A DNA stretch of 29,024 nucleotides, taken from assembly GCA_024230695.1 (NCBI GenBank), contig JAAERC010000192.1:1-29024 (forward strand), given 5' to 3'. The notes beneath the pieces are model-generated. The model saw only the letters and a list, made by a program, of their open reading frames with translations. It did no database searches and had not been told where the DNA came from. Both the position numbers and the translations under genes were made by a program. The stretch is from Candidatus Zixiibacteriota bacterium (GTDB lineage Bacteria > Zixibacteria > MSB-5A5 > GN15 > PGXB01). Of the stretch, positions 1-6,623 are shown in pieces (within the stretch, counting starts at the first letter, position 1; each line of letters opens with the position of its first letter).

Positions 1-258
1 GATTAAGTAATCGTCATGTTCAACAGCATCGGCGTCGTCCTTATCAGCCGCATGACATTCGTAACAACCAACATCTGCCGCAAAATGTTGACTATGTCGC
101 CATTCTTTGACTAGCCCCGGCATATCGGCCTCATGGCATGTAACGCAGGCCGCCGATTCCTTGGACATCGATGTTGGAACTGTTCTGCTGGCATTGGTTA
201 CAACAAAACCAAAAAGTAGCAAAGCAGTGATTAGCATTACGAGGTTAATTCTTTTCAT
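1..258 (-). CDS. HAO-like multiheme cytochrome c, N-terminal part (partial)
   Basis: This is the first 86 residues of an exported multiheme cytochrome c whose remainder lies beyond the left edge. Residues 4-24 form a hydrophobic signal peptide. Two CxxCH haem-binding motifs are visible: CVTCH (Cys38, Cys41, His42) and CYECH (Cys65, Cys68, His69). The text between them, MPGLVKEWRHSQH, followed by a Val-Gly-Cys-Tyr-Glu-Cys-His block, resembles the start of hydroxylamine-oxidoreductase-type octahaem cytochromes. That family oxidises or reduces small N compounds or passes electrons in the periplasm; which applies here cannot be told. ATG at 258 is preceded by a strong AGGAGAGG ribosome site. The gene diverges from the HTH-regulator operon at 719. 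It could instead be another multihaem family (DmsE/NrfA-like); haem c binding is near certain, the HAO assignment moderate. Confidence 0.8.
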   Translation of the reverse strand, partial: MKRINLVMLITALLLFGFVVTNASRTVPTSMSKESAACVTCHEADMPGLVKEWRHSQHFAADVGCYECHAADKDDADAVEHDDYLI

Positions 259-709
259 GTCCTCTCCTTAATTTATGTTTGTTCCTTTTTTGGAAATTAT
301 TTTGATAGTTATTGGCTATGTTTAAAAGATTCCATATTTATTTCATTTCAAGAATGCACTATGTCACTACAATATAGATACATTTTATCCATATTGATAT
401 TATAGATAATTTATTACGGTTTGGTCAAGAAGTTTTCCAATATTAATTTTCAAAAACAATATCGTTTTTGATATTTCAAGCCTTACAGATATATATCGTA
501 TTGGCAAATGTTAACCAGAATAATACCATTTTAGTAAAAAACTGAGATTTATGCTTTCTTGGCAAGTTGTGAAAATGATAACAATCTCATTGTGTAACAA
601 TATGCCATTCAGTCGAATACATATATTATTTCAAAAAGTTGTAAAGAACTATTGACAAGTTGTCGAATTATTATTAATATGAAACTCAGAAAAGTCAGAA
701 AAAGCAGAA
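259..709. promoter_or_regulatory. divergent AT-rich intergenic control region
   Basis: This stretch of about 450 bases separates the multiheme cytochrome (minus) from the regulator operon (plus). No credible gene is seen. It holds two dyads that could be operators: CAAAAAC-N6-GTTTTTG (451-457/464-470) and ACAAT-N3-ATTGT (581-585/589-593). A sigma-70 promoter lies at its right end. The operon's first gene encodes a DNA-binding protein, so autoregulation and control of the cytochrome through this region is an inference. Confidence 0.5.
652..680 (+). promoter_or_regulatory. sigma-70 promoter of the redox operon
   Basis: TTGACA (652-657), a 17-base spacer and TAATAT (675-680) form a near-consensus sigma-70 promoter. 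Transcription would begin near 687, giving a leader of about 30 bases before the ATG at 719. Confidence 0.7.
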
Positions 710-718
710 TTGACAGAA

Positions 719-1489
719 ATGGATGATAAATTGGCAAATAAGGAATTTTTAACTACCAGTCAAGCAGCAAAGCTATTATCTGTCTCACCTGATACTGTTC
801 TTAAATGGGTTAAGGCCGGGAAAATAAAATCTAATAGAACCTTGGGCGGACATTTTCGAATTCCTATTTCGGAAATCGGCGTCTTTAATGGTTCTTCTTC
901 TGTAAATTTGAATACTGAGAACAATAATCATTTGGCTGTGCCATATCAATATTGCTGGGAATATTTGGCGGCAGATGGACCTATAAAATCAGAATGTAAG
1001 GATTGTATCACATTTCGATCACGGGCTAGTCGTTGCTATGAATTAAAAGATATCCCAGGAGGGTTGGGATGTTTGAATCTGATGTGCGACACCGAATGTC
1101 CCAGTTGTGAATATTTTAAAGTTGTTAATGGACAGAAAATAAATATTCTGATTCTAAGTGATAATACGCAGATAGTAAAAGATCTCGAAAGTCTCGATGA
1201 CTCCGGAATGTTTAGAATTCACTTCTCTGAAGATGAATATTCGGCCGCAATTGCAATTCAGGAGTACCGCCCAGACTATATAATCATCGATTGTTCTATC
1301 GGTAAGAAACGAACTGGGTATATTTGTAATAACTTATTTAATGACATTCGAATACCGGTAGTGCGGATCATATTAACATCCAAATCTAAAAAGATCAAAG
1401 ATTACTGCGATAAAGAGGTTTTTGGATGGATTCGCAAACCTTTTGATGTTGAGCAATTAAAAGAGTGCATCAGAGGAGTTCCCAAATAG
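719..1489 (+). CDS. HTH_17 (excisionase/MerR-like) regulator with Cys-rich segment and degenerate receiver domain
   Basis: Likely a redox-sensing transcription regulator. Counting from the TTG at 710, residues 13-60 are a winged-helix HTH of the excisionase/MerR type (TTSQAAKLLSVSPDTVLKWV). Residues 80-136 carry eight cysteines (82, 96, 99, 109, 121, 126, 130, 133). Residues 144-255 resemble a receiver domain with Asp194 at the phosphorylation position and Lys243 in an RKP motif, but the N-terminal acidic pair is replaced (ILSDNTQ). The Cys block could bind an Fe-S cluster, zinc or a disulfide; which one is not visible. I prefer ATG at 719, though neither it nor TTG 710 has a strong ribosome site. 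It is first in the operon, 35 bases before the macro-domain gene, and diverges from the cytochrome gene, its most likely target. Confidence 0.75.
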   Translation: MDDKLANKEFLTTSQAAKLLSVSPDTVLKWVKAGKIKSNRTLGGHFRIPISEIGVFNGSSSVNLNTENNNHLAVPYQYCWEYLAADGPIKSECKDCITFRSRASRCYELKDIPGGLGCLNLMCDTECPSCEYFKVVNGQKINILILSDNTQIVKDLESLDDSGMFRIHFSEDEYSAAIAIQEYRPDYIIIDCSIGKKRTGYICNNLFNDIRIPVVRIILTSKSKKIKDYCDKEVFGWIRKPFDVEQLKECIRGVPK

Positions 1490-1524
1490 GAAATTAGTGC
1501 TAATAATAGTAAAGGAGCTGTGTA

Positions 1525-2055
1525 ATGGCAGATAGTATCAAAGTGAAAAACTGCAATCTGAGATTATTAAAGGGTGATATCACCGATTTTGATATCGAAT
1601 CGTTTGTATATTACGCCACCGAGGATTTGGCCCTTGGTTCTGGATTTGGAACGGCCATAGCGGTTAGAGGAGGCCCGACAATTCAAAAAGAACTCAACGA
1701 AATTGGTAAGATTAAAATGACCGAAGTGGTAATTTCTGCGGCTGGTGAGATGAAAGCAAAATATATTGTTCATGCCAATGGTCCCAAATTTCAGGAGGAA
1801 GACCTTCCGGAAAAACTCAAAACAACAATTATAAATTCATTGAAACGAGCGGAAGAAAAGGGAATCAAAGCAATTGCTTTTCCACCAATGGGTGCCGGAT
1901 TTTATGGCGTTCCTTTAGATCAGAGTGCTGAGATCACTCTGACCACAATAAAAGAGTACTTATCAGGAGAAGCCAAATTGGATGATGTTGTAGTCTGTTT
2001 AAATGATAGGCGTGAATATATTGAATTTGAAAAGAAATTTTCATCATTGAAATAA
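1525..2055 (+). CDS. macro-domain protein (atypical, NAAN motif absent)
   Basis: A 176-residue single-domain protein of the macro (ADP-ribose-binding) fold. The adenine-contacting Asp is in LLKGDITDF (Asp18). The glycine-rich loop GSGFGTAIAVRGGP (38-51) and the second phosphate loop PPMGAGFYGVP (120-130) match family loops. The usual Asn-Ala-Ala-Asn of hydrolytic members is replaced by Tyr-Tyr-Ala-Thr (29-32), so ADP-ribosyl hydrolase activity is doubtful; ligand binding or an adaptor role is more likely. An AAAGGAG site precedes the ATG. It lies between the regulator and the membrane cytochrome b gene (16 bases downstream), implying a role tied to that electron-transfer complex. Family call firm, function unknown. 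Confidence 0.8.
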   Translation: MADSIKVKNCNLRLLKGDITDFDIESFVYYATEDLALGSGFGTAIAVRGGPTIQKELNEIGKIKMTEVVISAAGEMKAKYIVHANGPKFQEEDLPEKLKTTIINSLKRAEEKGIKAIAFPPMGAGFYGVPLDQSAEITLTTIKEYLSGEAKLDDVVVCLNDRREYIEFEKKFSSLK

Positions 2056-2071
2056 TTAAAGGGAGCTACCT

Positions 2072-2743
2072 ATGTTTGATTTAGAATTTGTTAGAGGACC
2101 GCTTCATGACATTGCTTTGGCTGTTATGATGGTCGTATATTTTATTAGATTATACTGGTTGACCAGATTTGTTGCCGGGCAGGAACGACAGGCGCCAACC
2201 GGGATGGGTGATACTAATCCTCGTAAAGGATTTATATACTCTTGGGGAAATGTTGGTATGCCTTGGGCGATGGAATCAACACGGACAAAATTATTTTTGT
2301 ATTTTCAATTTGTTATTTTTCATCTGGCCGTTACAGCGGCAATTATCCTGATGTTTTCGATCTCGTTTTTCTTCAAAGACACCCCGCTTCCTGCTCAACT
2401 CGCACTCGCCTTTAAAATAATTATTGGGGCCGGTTTTGTTGTTGGCGTATTAAGAATTATCCGTCGTATTGGAAGTAAATATATCAGAGCCATTAGTTCT
2501 CCAGATGATCATTTCTCACTCTGGCTGTTAACAAGTTGGTTTTTGTTCGGATATTTGGCGGCAGCCAATAATATTGCCGATGGCGAATGGAAACTGATGA
2601 CTTTCTTTGTTATGGGTTCATTCTTTTTGGTCTATGTTCCATTTTCGAAAATATCTCATTATCTGTACTATCCATTTACTAGATATTATCTGGGCAAATC
2701 ACTGGGAAGACGAGGTGTCTTTCCAATAAAGAGATTTCTATAA
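2072..2743 (+). CDS. cytochrome b-type membrane subunit (TmcC/DsrM/NarI-like)
   Basis: A 223-residue integral membrane protein with about five hydrophobic segments (roughly 11-33, 76-100, 112-131, 148-168, 175-194). Histidines 12, 84, 147 and 196 sit at or near membrane helices and are candidate haem b ligands, as in nitrate-reductase gamma and the TmcC, HmeC and DsrM subunits. Such subunits exchange electrons between quinones or periplasmic cytochromes and a cytoplasmic HdrD-like Fe-S partner. That partner is the next gene, 38 bases downstream, the order expected for Tmc/Hme/Dsr modules. The exact haem count and direction of electron flow cannot be read from sequence. Confidence 0.75.
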   Translation: MFDLEFVRGPLHDIALAVMMVVYFIRLYWLTRFVAGQERQAPTGMGDTNPRKGFIYSWGNVGMPWAMESTRTKLFLYFQFVIFHLAVTAAIILMFSISFFFKDTPLPAQLALAFKIIIGAGFVVGVLRIIRRIGSKYIRAISSPDDHFSLWLLTSWFLFGYLAAANNIADGEWKLMTFFVMGSFFLVYVPFSKISHYLYYPFTRYYLGKSLGRRGVFPIKRFL

Positions 2744-2781
2744 TTTATTACATTTAGAATGACAAATTTTTGGAGAATAAA

Positions 2782-4533
2782 ATGTCAAAAGAAAGATCAC
2801 ATAAAGCCCAGAAAGTAATTGATAGACTGGGCAAAAAGTTAAACCGGCAAATAGTCGGTTCATTAGTGGCCTGTGTTCATTGCGGAAATTGTACCGACTC
2901 ATGTCACTATGTTTTGGCAAACCCCGGTGATCCGACTTATGCACCGGCATACAAAGCCGATAAGATAAGATCGATTTTTAAACGTCACTATGACTGGACC
3001 GGCCGGATATTTCCGTGGTGGGTTCATGCCAAAAGTTTATATACCGACGAGGATCTTGAGGATCTAAAAGATACAGTGTTTGGGAAATGTACAAATTGTC
3101 GTCGCTGTACTATCAACTGCCCGATGGGTGTTGATTTGGCGACCTTTAACAGAATGGCTCGTGGTTTATTAGTTTCCGTCGGCGTTATGCCTGAAGGCGT
3201 TTCGGTTGTTTCTAAGGATCAATGGGAAATCGGCAATCAGATGGGAGTGCTAAAAGAGGATTATGTCGATACTCTTGAATGGCTTTCCGAAGAAATGCAG
3301 ATGGAAGATCCCAAAAGTCCCGGTATTCCGATTGATACTGTCGAAGCCGATGTTGTTTACTCGATAAATCCTCGGGAAGTTAAATATGACCCGCGAACTA
3401 TCTCTGATGCCGCAATGATATTTAACGCCGCCGGTGAAAATTGGACGATGCCTGCCGAAGATTGGGACATGACCAACTTTGGACTTTTTTCCGGCGATGA
3501 TGATCTTGGCGGAGGTGTTGCTCGTCGTTTATTTGAAAAAGTTGATGAGCTAAAAGGCAAAAAGCTTGTAATATCAGAGTGCGGTCATGGTTATCGTTCA
3601 ACTCGTTGCGAAGGACCAAACTGGGCCAAACGCGATGTCAACTTTACCATGGAGAGCTCTGTTATAACAATGATCAACTATATTAAAGAAGGTAAGATCA
3701 AAGTTGATAAATCCAAGAACCCTGAAAAAATGACTTTTCATGATTCATGTAACAATGCTCGTAGCTGTGGTCTGACCGAAGAGCCGCGCGAATTATTAAA
3801 ATTAGTGAGCGAAGATTTTCAGGAAATGTACCCTAATCGCGCCGAGAATTATTGTTGTACAGGCGGCGGTGGTGCTATGTCAATGTCAGAATATACACCA
3901 CGCAGATTAAAATCGGCAAAGGTTAAGGCCGACCAGCTTAAAGCGACCGGTGCTAAGGTAGTTGTAACATCATGTCATAATTGCGTCGATGGGTTGACAG
4001 ATTTAATTAAACATTATAAATTAGACATGAAAGTTACTCAACTTGTAAATCTGGTATCAAACGCTTTGGTTATTGAAAAACCTGATGAAGTAGAAACAAC
4101 TCCGACCGAATCAACTCCGACTGCAACCGAAGATGTCAGCTTGAAAGGTTACAAAATTCTTGTCGCCGATGATGAACCGGATTTTGTTACTTTTGTATCG
4201 ACTGTCCTTGAGGATAACGGCGCCGAAGTTGTTAAGGCATTTGACGGCAACCAGGCTCTGGAAATGGCCCGCAAGGAAAAACCTGATATGATGACGCTCG
4301 ATATTACTATGCCGGGTAAATCCGGAATTGAAGTATTTGAGATTCTCAGAGGTGATGATGAGCTGGCAAATATTCCGGTCTGCATTATGACTGGTAAACC
4401 GGAATTGCGTAAGCTAATTTATGAACGTGACGTTAGACCGCCAGAAGGATATATGGATAAACCGATTGATGAAGAATCAATTGTGATTAATATCCGTAAG
4501 ATTCTGGAACTTGCCAAAGATAAGACAAAATAG
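2782..4533 (+). CDS. HdrD/TmcB-like iron-sulfur electron-transfer protein fused to a receiver domain
   Basis: 583 residues. ATG 2782 is chosen over TTG 2770 because GGAGA lies 6 bases upstream of it. Two [4Fe-4S] motifs come first: Cys31/34/37/41 and Cys103/106/109/113, the latter followed by Pro. A CCG-type cysteine region follows: Cys267/276, Cys323/329, the Cys358-Cys359 pair before four glycines, and SCHNC (Cys398/401), as in HdrD, GlpC and TmcB. A Thr/Pro/Glu linker (about 434-452) leads to a complete receiver domain (about 456-580) with Asp463/464, phospho-acceptor Asp507, Thr537 and Lys560. HdrD-like proteins move electrons between a membrane cytochrome b and cytoplasmic carriers or disulfides. 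A receiver fused to one is unexpected and implies phospho-control of electron flow or an Fe-S-gated signalling output. A histidine kinase gene follows at 4561. Confidence 0.88.
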   Translation: MSKERSHKAQKVIDRLGKKLNRQIVGSLVACVHCGNCTDSCHYVLANPGDPTYAPAYKADKIRSIFKRHYDWTGRIFPWWVHAKSLYTDEDLEDLKDTVFGKCTNCRRCTINCPMGVDLATFNRMARGLLVSVGVMPEGVSVVSKDQWEIGNQMGVLKEDYVDTLEWLSEEMQMEDPKSPGIPIDTVEADVVYSINPREVKYDPRTISDAAMIFNAAGENWTMPAEDWDMTNFGLFSGDDDLGGGVARRLFEKVDELKGKKLVISECGHGYRSTRCEGPNWAKRDVNFTMESSVITMINYIKEGKIKVDKSKNPEKMTFHDSCNNARSCGLTEEPRELLKLVSEDFQEMYPNRAENYCCTGGGGAMSMSEYTPRRLKSAKVKADQLKATGAKVVVTSCHNCVDGLTDLIKHYKLDMKVTQLVNLVSNALVIEKPDEVETTPTESTPTATEDVSLKGYKILVADDEPDFVTFVSTVLEDNGAEVVKAFDGNQALEMARKEKPDMMTLDITMPGKSGIEVFEILRGDDELANIPVCIMTGKPELRKLIYERDVRPPEGYMDKPIDEESIVINIRKILELAKDKTK

Positions 4534-4560
4534 TTTATTTTGTAGATAGAGGTGTAATCG

Positions 4561-6024
4561 ATGGAACATCACAGGCGACGATTCTCTGATAAGGTATTTG
4601 ATGCCATTCCCGGATATCTGACCGTGCAAGATCGGGATTTTAAGGTGATTGAATCCAATGATGCTTTTAGAAGAAACTTTGGAGATCATAAAGGCAAATA
4701 CTGTTATCAGATATACAAACATCGTCCCGAAAAATGTGAGGATTGTCCTGTCGATCGCACCTTTCGTGACGGCCAGAAGCATCGAAGTGATGAAATAGTC
4801 ACTACCAAAGATGGCCGTAAAGTAAATGTTCTGGTTTATACTACTCCGATTTTCGATGATGACGGCAATGTCACCCAGGTCGTCGAGATGTCAACCGATG
4901 TGACTGAAATCAAACAGCTTCAAAAGCAGATCAAGGACAGTCAGGCCCGTTATCAACAGCTTTTTGAGGAGTCGCCCTGTTTTATTTCTATTCAGGACGA
5001 ATCATTAAATATTATTGATGCCAATAGACTCAATCGTGAAACATTTGGAGTCGGTTTTGGTGAAAAATGTTATAAACTCTACAAGCATCGCAATAAGGAA
5101 TGTGAACCATGTACTGTTAGGCAAACATTTCAAGATGGTGAAGCTCGTAATCATGAGGAAGTTGTAACTTCGATGTCAGGTGAACCAATAAATGTTTTGG
5201 TCCATACCGCACCACTGCGTAATGCCGATGGCGAGATCGAAAAAGTGATCGAGATGAGTACCGATATTACTCAACTCAGAAAATTGCAGGATAAACTAAG
5301 CTCGGTCGGATTACTTATTGGTTCAATCGCTCATGGCATAAAAAATCTCCTTAATGGCCTCGATGGTGGGATATATCTGGTTAATACCGGGCTAAAAAAA
5401 GATAATCGTGAACGGATTGATAAAGGCTGGGAGATCGCTCTGCGTAATGTTCGGCGAATTCGTTCGATGGTGATGGATATTCTATATTATGCCAAGGACC
5501 GTGAACCAAACTGGGAAGAGATCTCCACATTTGAAATGGTTGAGGATGTTTGTAAGATAATGAAAGAGCGGGCCGAGAGTCAGGATATCGATTTTACCTA
5601 TGAACTTGACGGTGATGTTGGTGATTTTGAGGCTGATAAGCAGGCAATTCGCTCTATGTTGCTAAATCTAATTGAAAACTCAATCGATGCTTGCCGAATA
5701 GATACAAATAAATCCGACCATACGCTGGTTGTAAGATTGCATGGAAATTCCGATAAGGTTGTTTTTGAAATTGAAGATAATGGTATCGGAATGGATCAGG
5801 AGACGCGCGAGAAAGCATTTTCTCTGTTTTTCTCATCAAAAGGAGCCGGCGGAACCGGATTAGGTCTATTTATTGCCAATAAAATTGCTCAGGCGCATGG
5901 TGGATGTATCGATGTCCAGTCAGAAGAAGGCAAGGGTTGTCATTTTGTTGTTGAATTACTAAGAAAAAGACCCGATATTGAGGGGAATGATGAAAATTCT
6001 GAACCACTGTTGGGAGACAAATGA
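4561..6024 (+). CDS. sensor histidine kinase with two cysteine-bearing PAS domains
   Basis: 487 residues with no transmembrane segment, so probably cytoplasmic. Two tandem PAS domains (about 8-118 and 130-238) each carry the same insert: Cys48-x10-Cys59-x2-Cys62 and Cys170-x10-Cys181-x2-Cys184, both around the text YKHR. Next come a HisKA-type helix with His258 (LIGSIAHGIKNLLNGLDG) and a HATPase domain with N-box Asn373, G1 DNGIG (406-410) and G2 GGTGLGLF (430-437). The identical Cys spacing suggests redox or metal sensing. It lies 27 bases after the HdrD-receiver fusion and overlaps the next receiver gene by 4 bases, so its partners are very likely those two receiver domains. Confidence 0.9.
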   Translation: MEHHRRRFSDKVFDAIPGYLTVQDRDFKVIESNDAFRRNFGDHKGKYCYQIYKHRPEKCEDCPVDRTFRDGQKHRSDEIVTTKDGRKVNVLVYTTPIFDDDGNVTQVVEMSTDVTEIKQLQKQIKDSQARYQQLFEESPCFISIQDESLNIIDANRLNRETFGVGFGEKCYKLYKHRNKECEPCTVRQTFQDGEARNHEEVVTSMSGEPINVLVHTAPLRNADGEIEKVIEMSTDITQLRKLQDKLSSVGLLIGSIAHGIKNLLNGLDGGIYLVNTGLKKDNRERIDKGWEIALRNVRRIRSMVMDILYYAKDREPNWEEISTFEMVEDVCKIMKERAESQDIDFTYELDGDVGDFEADKQAIRSMLLNLIENSIDACRIDTNKSDHTLVVRLHGNSDKVVFEIEDNGIGMDQETREKAFSLFFSSKGAGGTGLGLFIANKIAQAHGGCIDVQSEEGKGCHFVVELLRKRPDIEGNDENSEPLLGDK

Positions 6025-6407
6025 GTATGGCAGATAAAAAGAAAATTTTAGTTGTTGACGATGAACCGGATATTGTGGATTGGTTTTCAACTCTTTTTGA
6101 AGATAATGGATATTCCACAATTACGGCGCGCGATGGTTTTGACGGTTTTGAAAAAGCCGAATCGGAATTACCCGATCTTATTACTTTGGATATAACAATG
6201 GATAAAGAGTCCGGCGTTAAAATGTACCGTAAGCTTCACGATTCCGAAAAAACGAACAAGATCCCGGTAATAATGATTACTGGCATTGACCCTCAATTCA
6301 AAAAATTTATTGAAAACCGCAAACAAGTCGATCCACCGGCGGCCTATTTTGAAAAACCAGTCGATAAAGACGAACTGCTAAAAAAAATCAAAGACCTTAT
6401 CGGTTAA
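6021..6407 (+). CDS. single-domain response regulator (CheY/Spo0F-like)
   Basis: A 128-residue stand-alone receiver domain with acidic pair Asp13/14, phospho-acceptor Asp57, Thr87 and Lys112. It has no output domain, so it acts by protein contact or as a phosphorelay intermediate. Its start overlaps the kinase stop (ATGA), with GGGAG upstream, indicating translational coupling. The C-terminal text VDPPAAYFEKPVD matches VRPPEGYMDKPID in the receiver fused to the HdrD-like protein, so the two are paralogues and probably share the neighbouring kinase. A second in-frame ATG at 6027 is possible. Confidence 0.92.
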   Translation: MSMADKKKILVVDDEPDIVDWFSTLFEDNGYSTITARDGFDGFEKAESELPDLITLDITMDKESGVKMYRKLHDSEKTNKIPVIMITGIDPQFKKFIENRKQVDPPAAYFEKPVDKDELLKKIKDLIG

Positions 6408-6439
6408 TAAGCTTATTTGATAAGAACGGTTGATTTATA

Positions 6440-6475
6440 ATAGAGCCATATTATTGTATGGCTCTATTTGTTTGT
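6440..6475 (+). terminator. intrinsic terminator of the redox operon
   Basis: A perfect 11-bp stem (6440-6450 with 6457-6467, core AGAGCCAT/ATGGCTCT), a 6-base loop and a T-rich run (TTTGTTTG) follow the last receiver gene by about 30 bases. Confidence 0.85.
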
Positions 6476-6547
6476 AATTATCTATTCAGATTACTGATCT
6501 CGTCTAATTGTTTTTTCAACTTTTCTGGACTGTTGGCCGGAAGCCGG

Positions 6548-6569
6548 GTAGCCCACAGTTTGCTGTGGG
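6548..6569 (+). repeat. REP-like element: GTAG plus hairpin (single copy)
   Basis: GTAG (6548-6551) is followed at once by a 7-bp perfect hairpin CCCACAG-TTTG-CTGTGGG. GTAG plus an adjacent palindrome is the layout of REP sequences handled by RAYT (TnpA-REP) transposases. It resembles the pair at 15875-15951. It lies in the gap between two convergent operons. Confidence 0.55.
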
Positions 6570-6623
6570 GAAATAATGTCCGACCAAAATTATTTCAAAT
6601 TCCGTATTTCGGTTTTATTTTAC

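Noticed and set aside
679..726. Short upstream ORF (starting MKLRKVRKS) overlapping the regulator start
   Set aside because: Its ATG overlaps the -10 element, so it would precede the predicted transcription start; no ribosome site.
4149..4385. Antisense frame over the fused receiver domain
   Set aside because: Shadow of the receiver coding sequence; the plus-strand frame has all the expected receiver residues.
6590..6621. Terminator for cusA (CCG-N5-CGG)
   Set aside because: The stem is only three base pairs and the T-run lies on the plus-strand side, which is the wrong direction for cusA.
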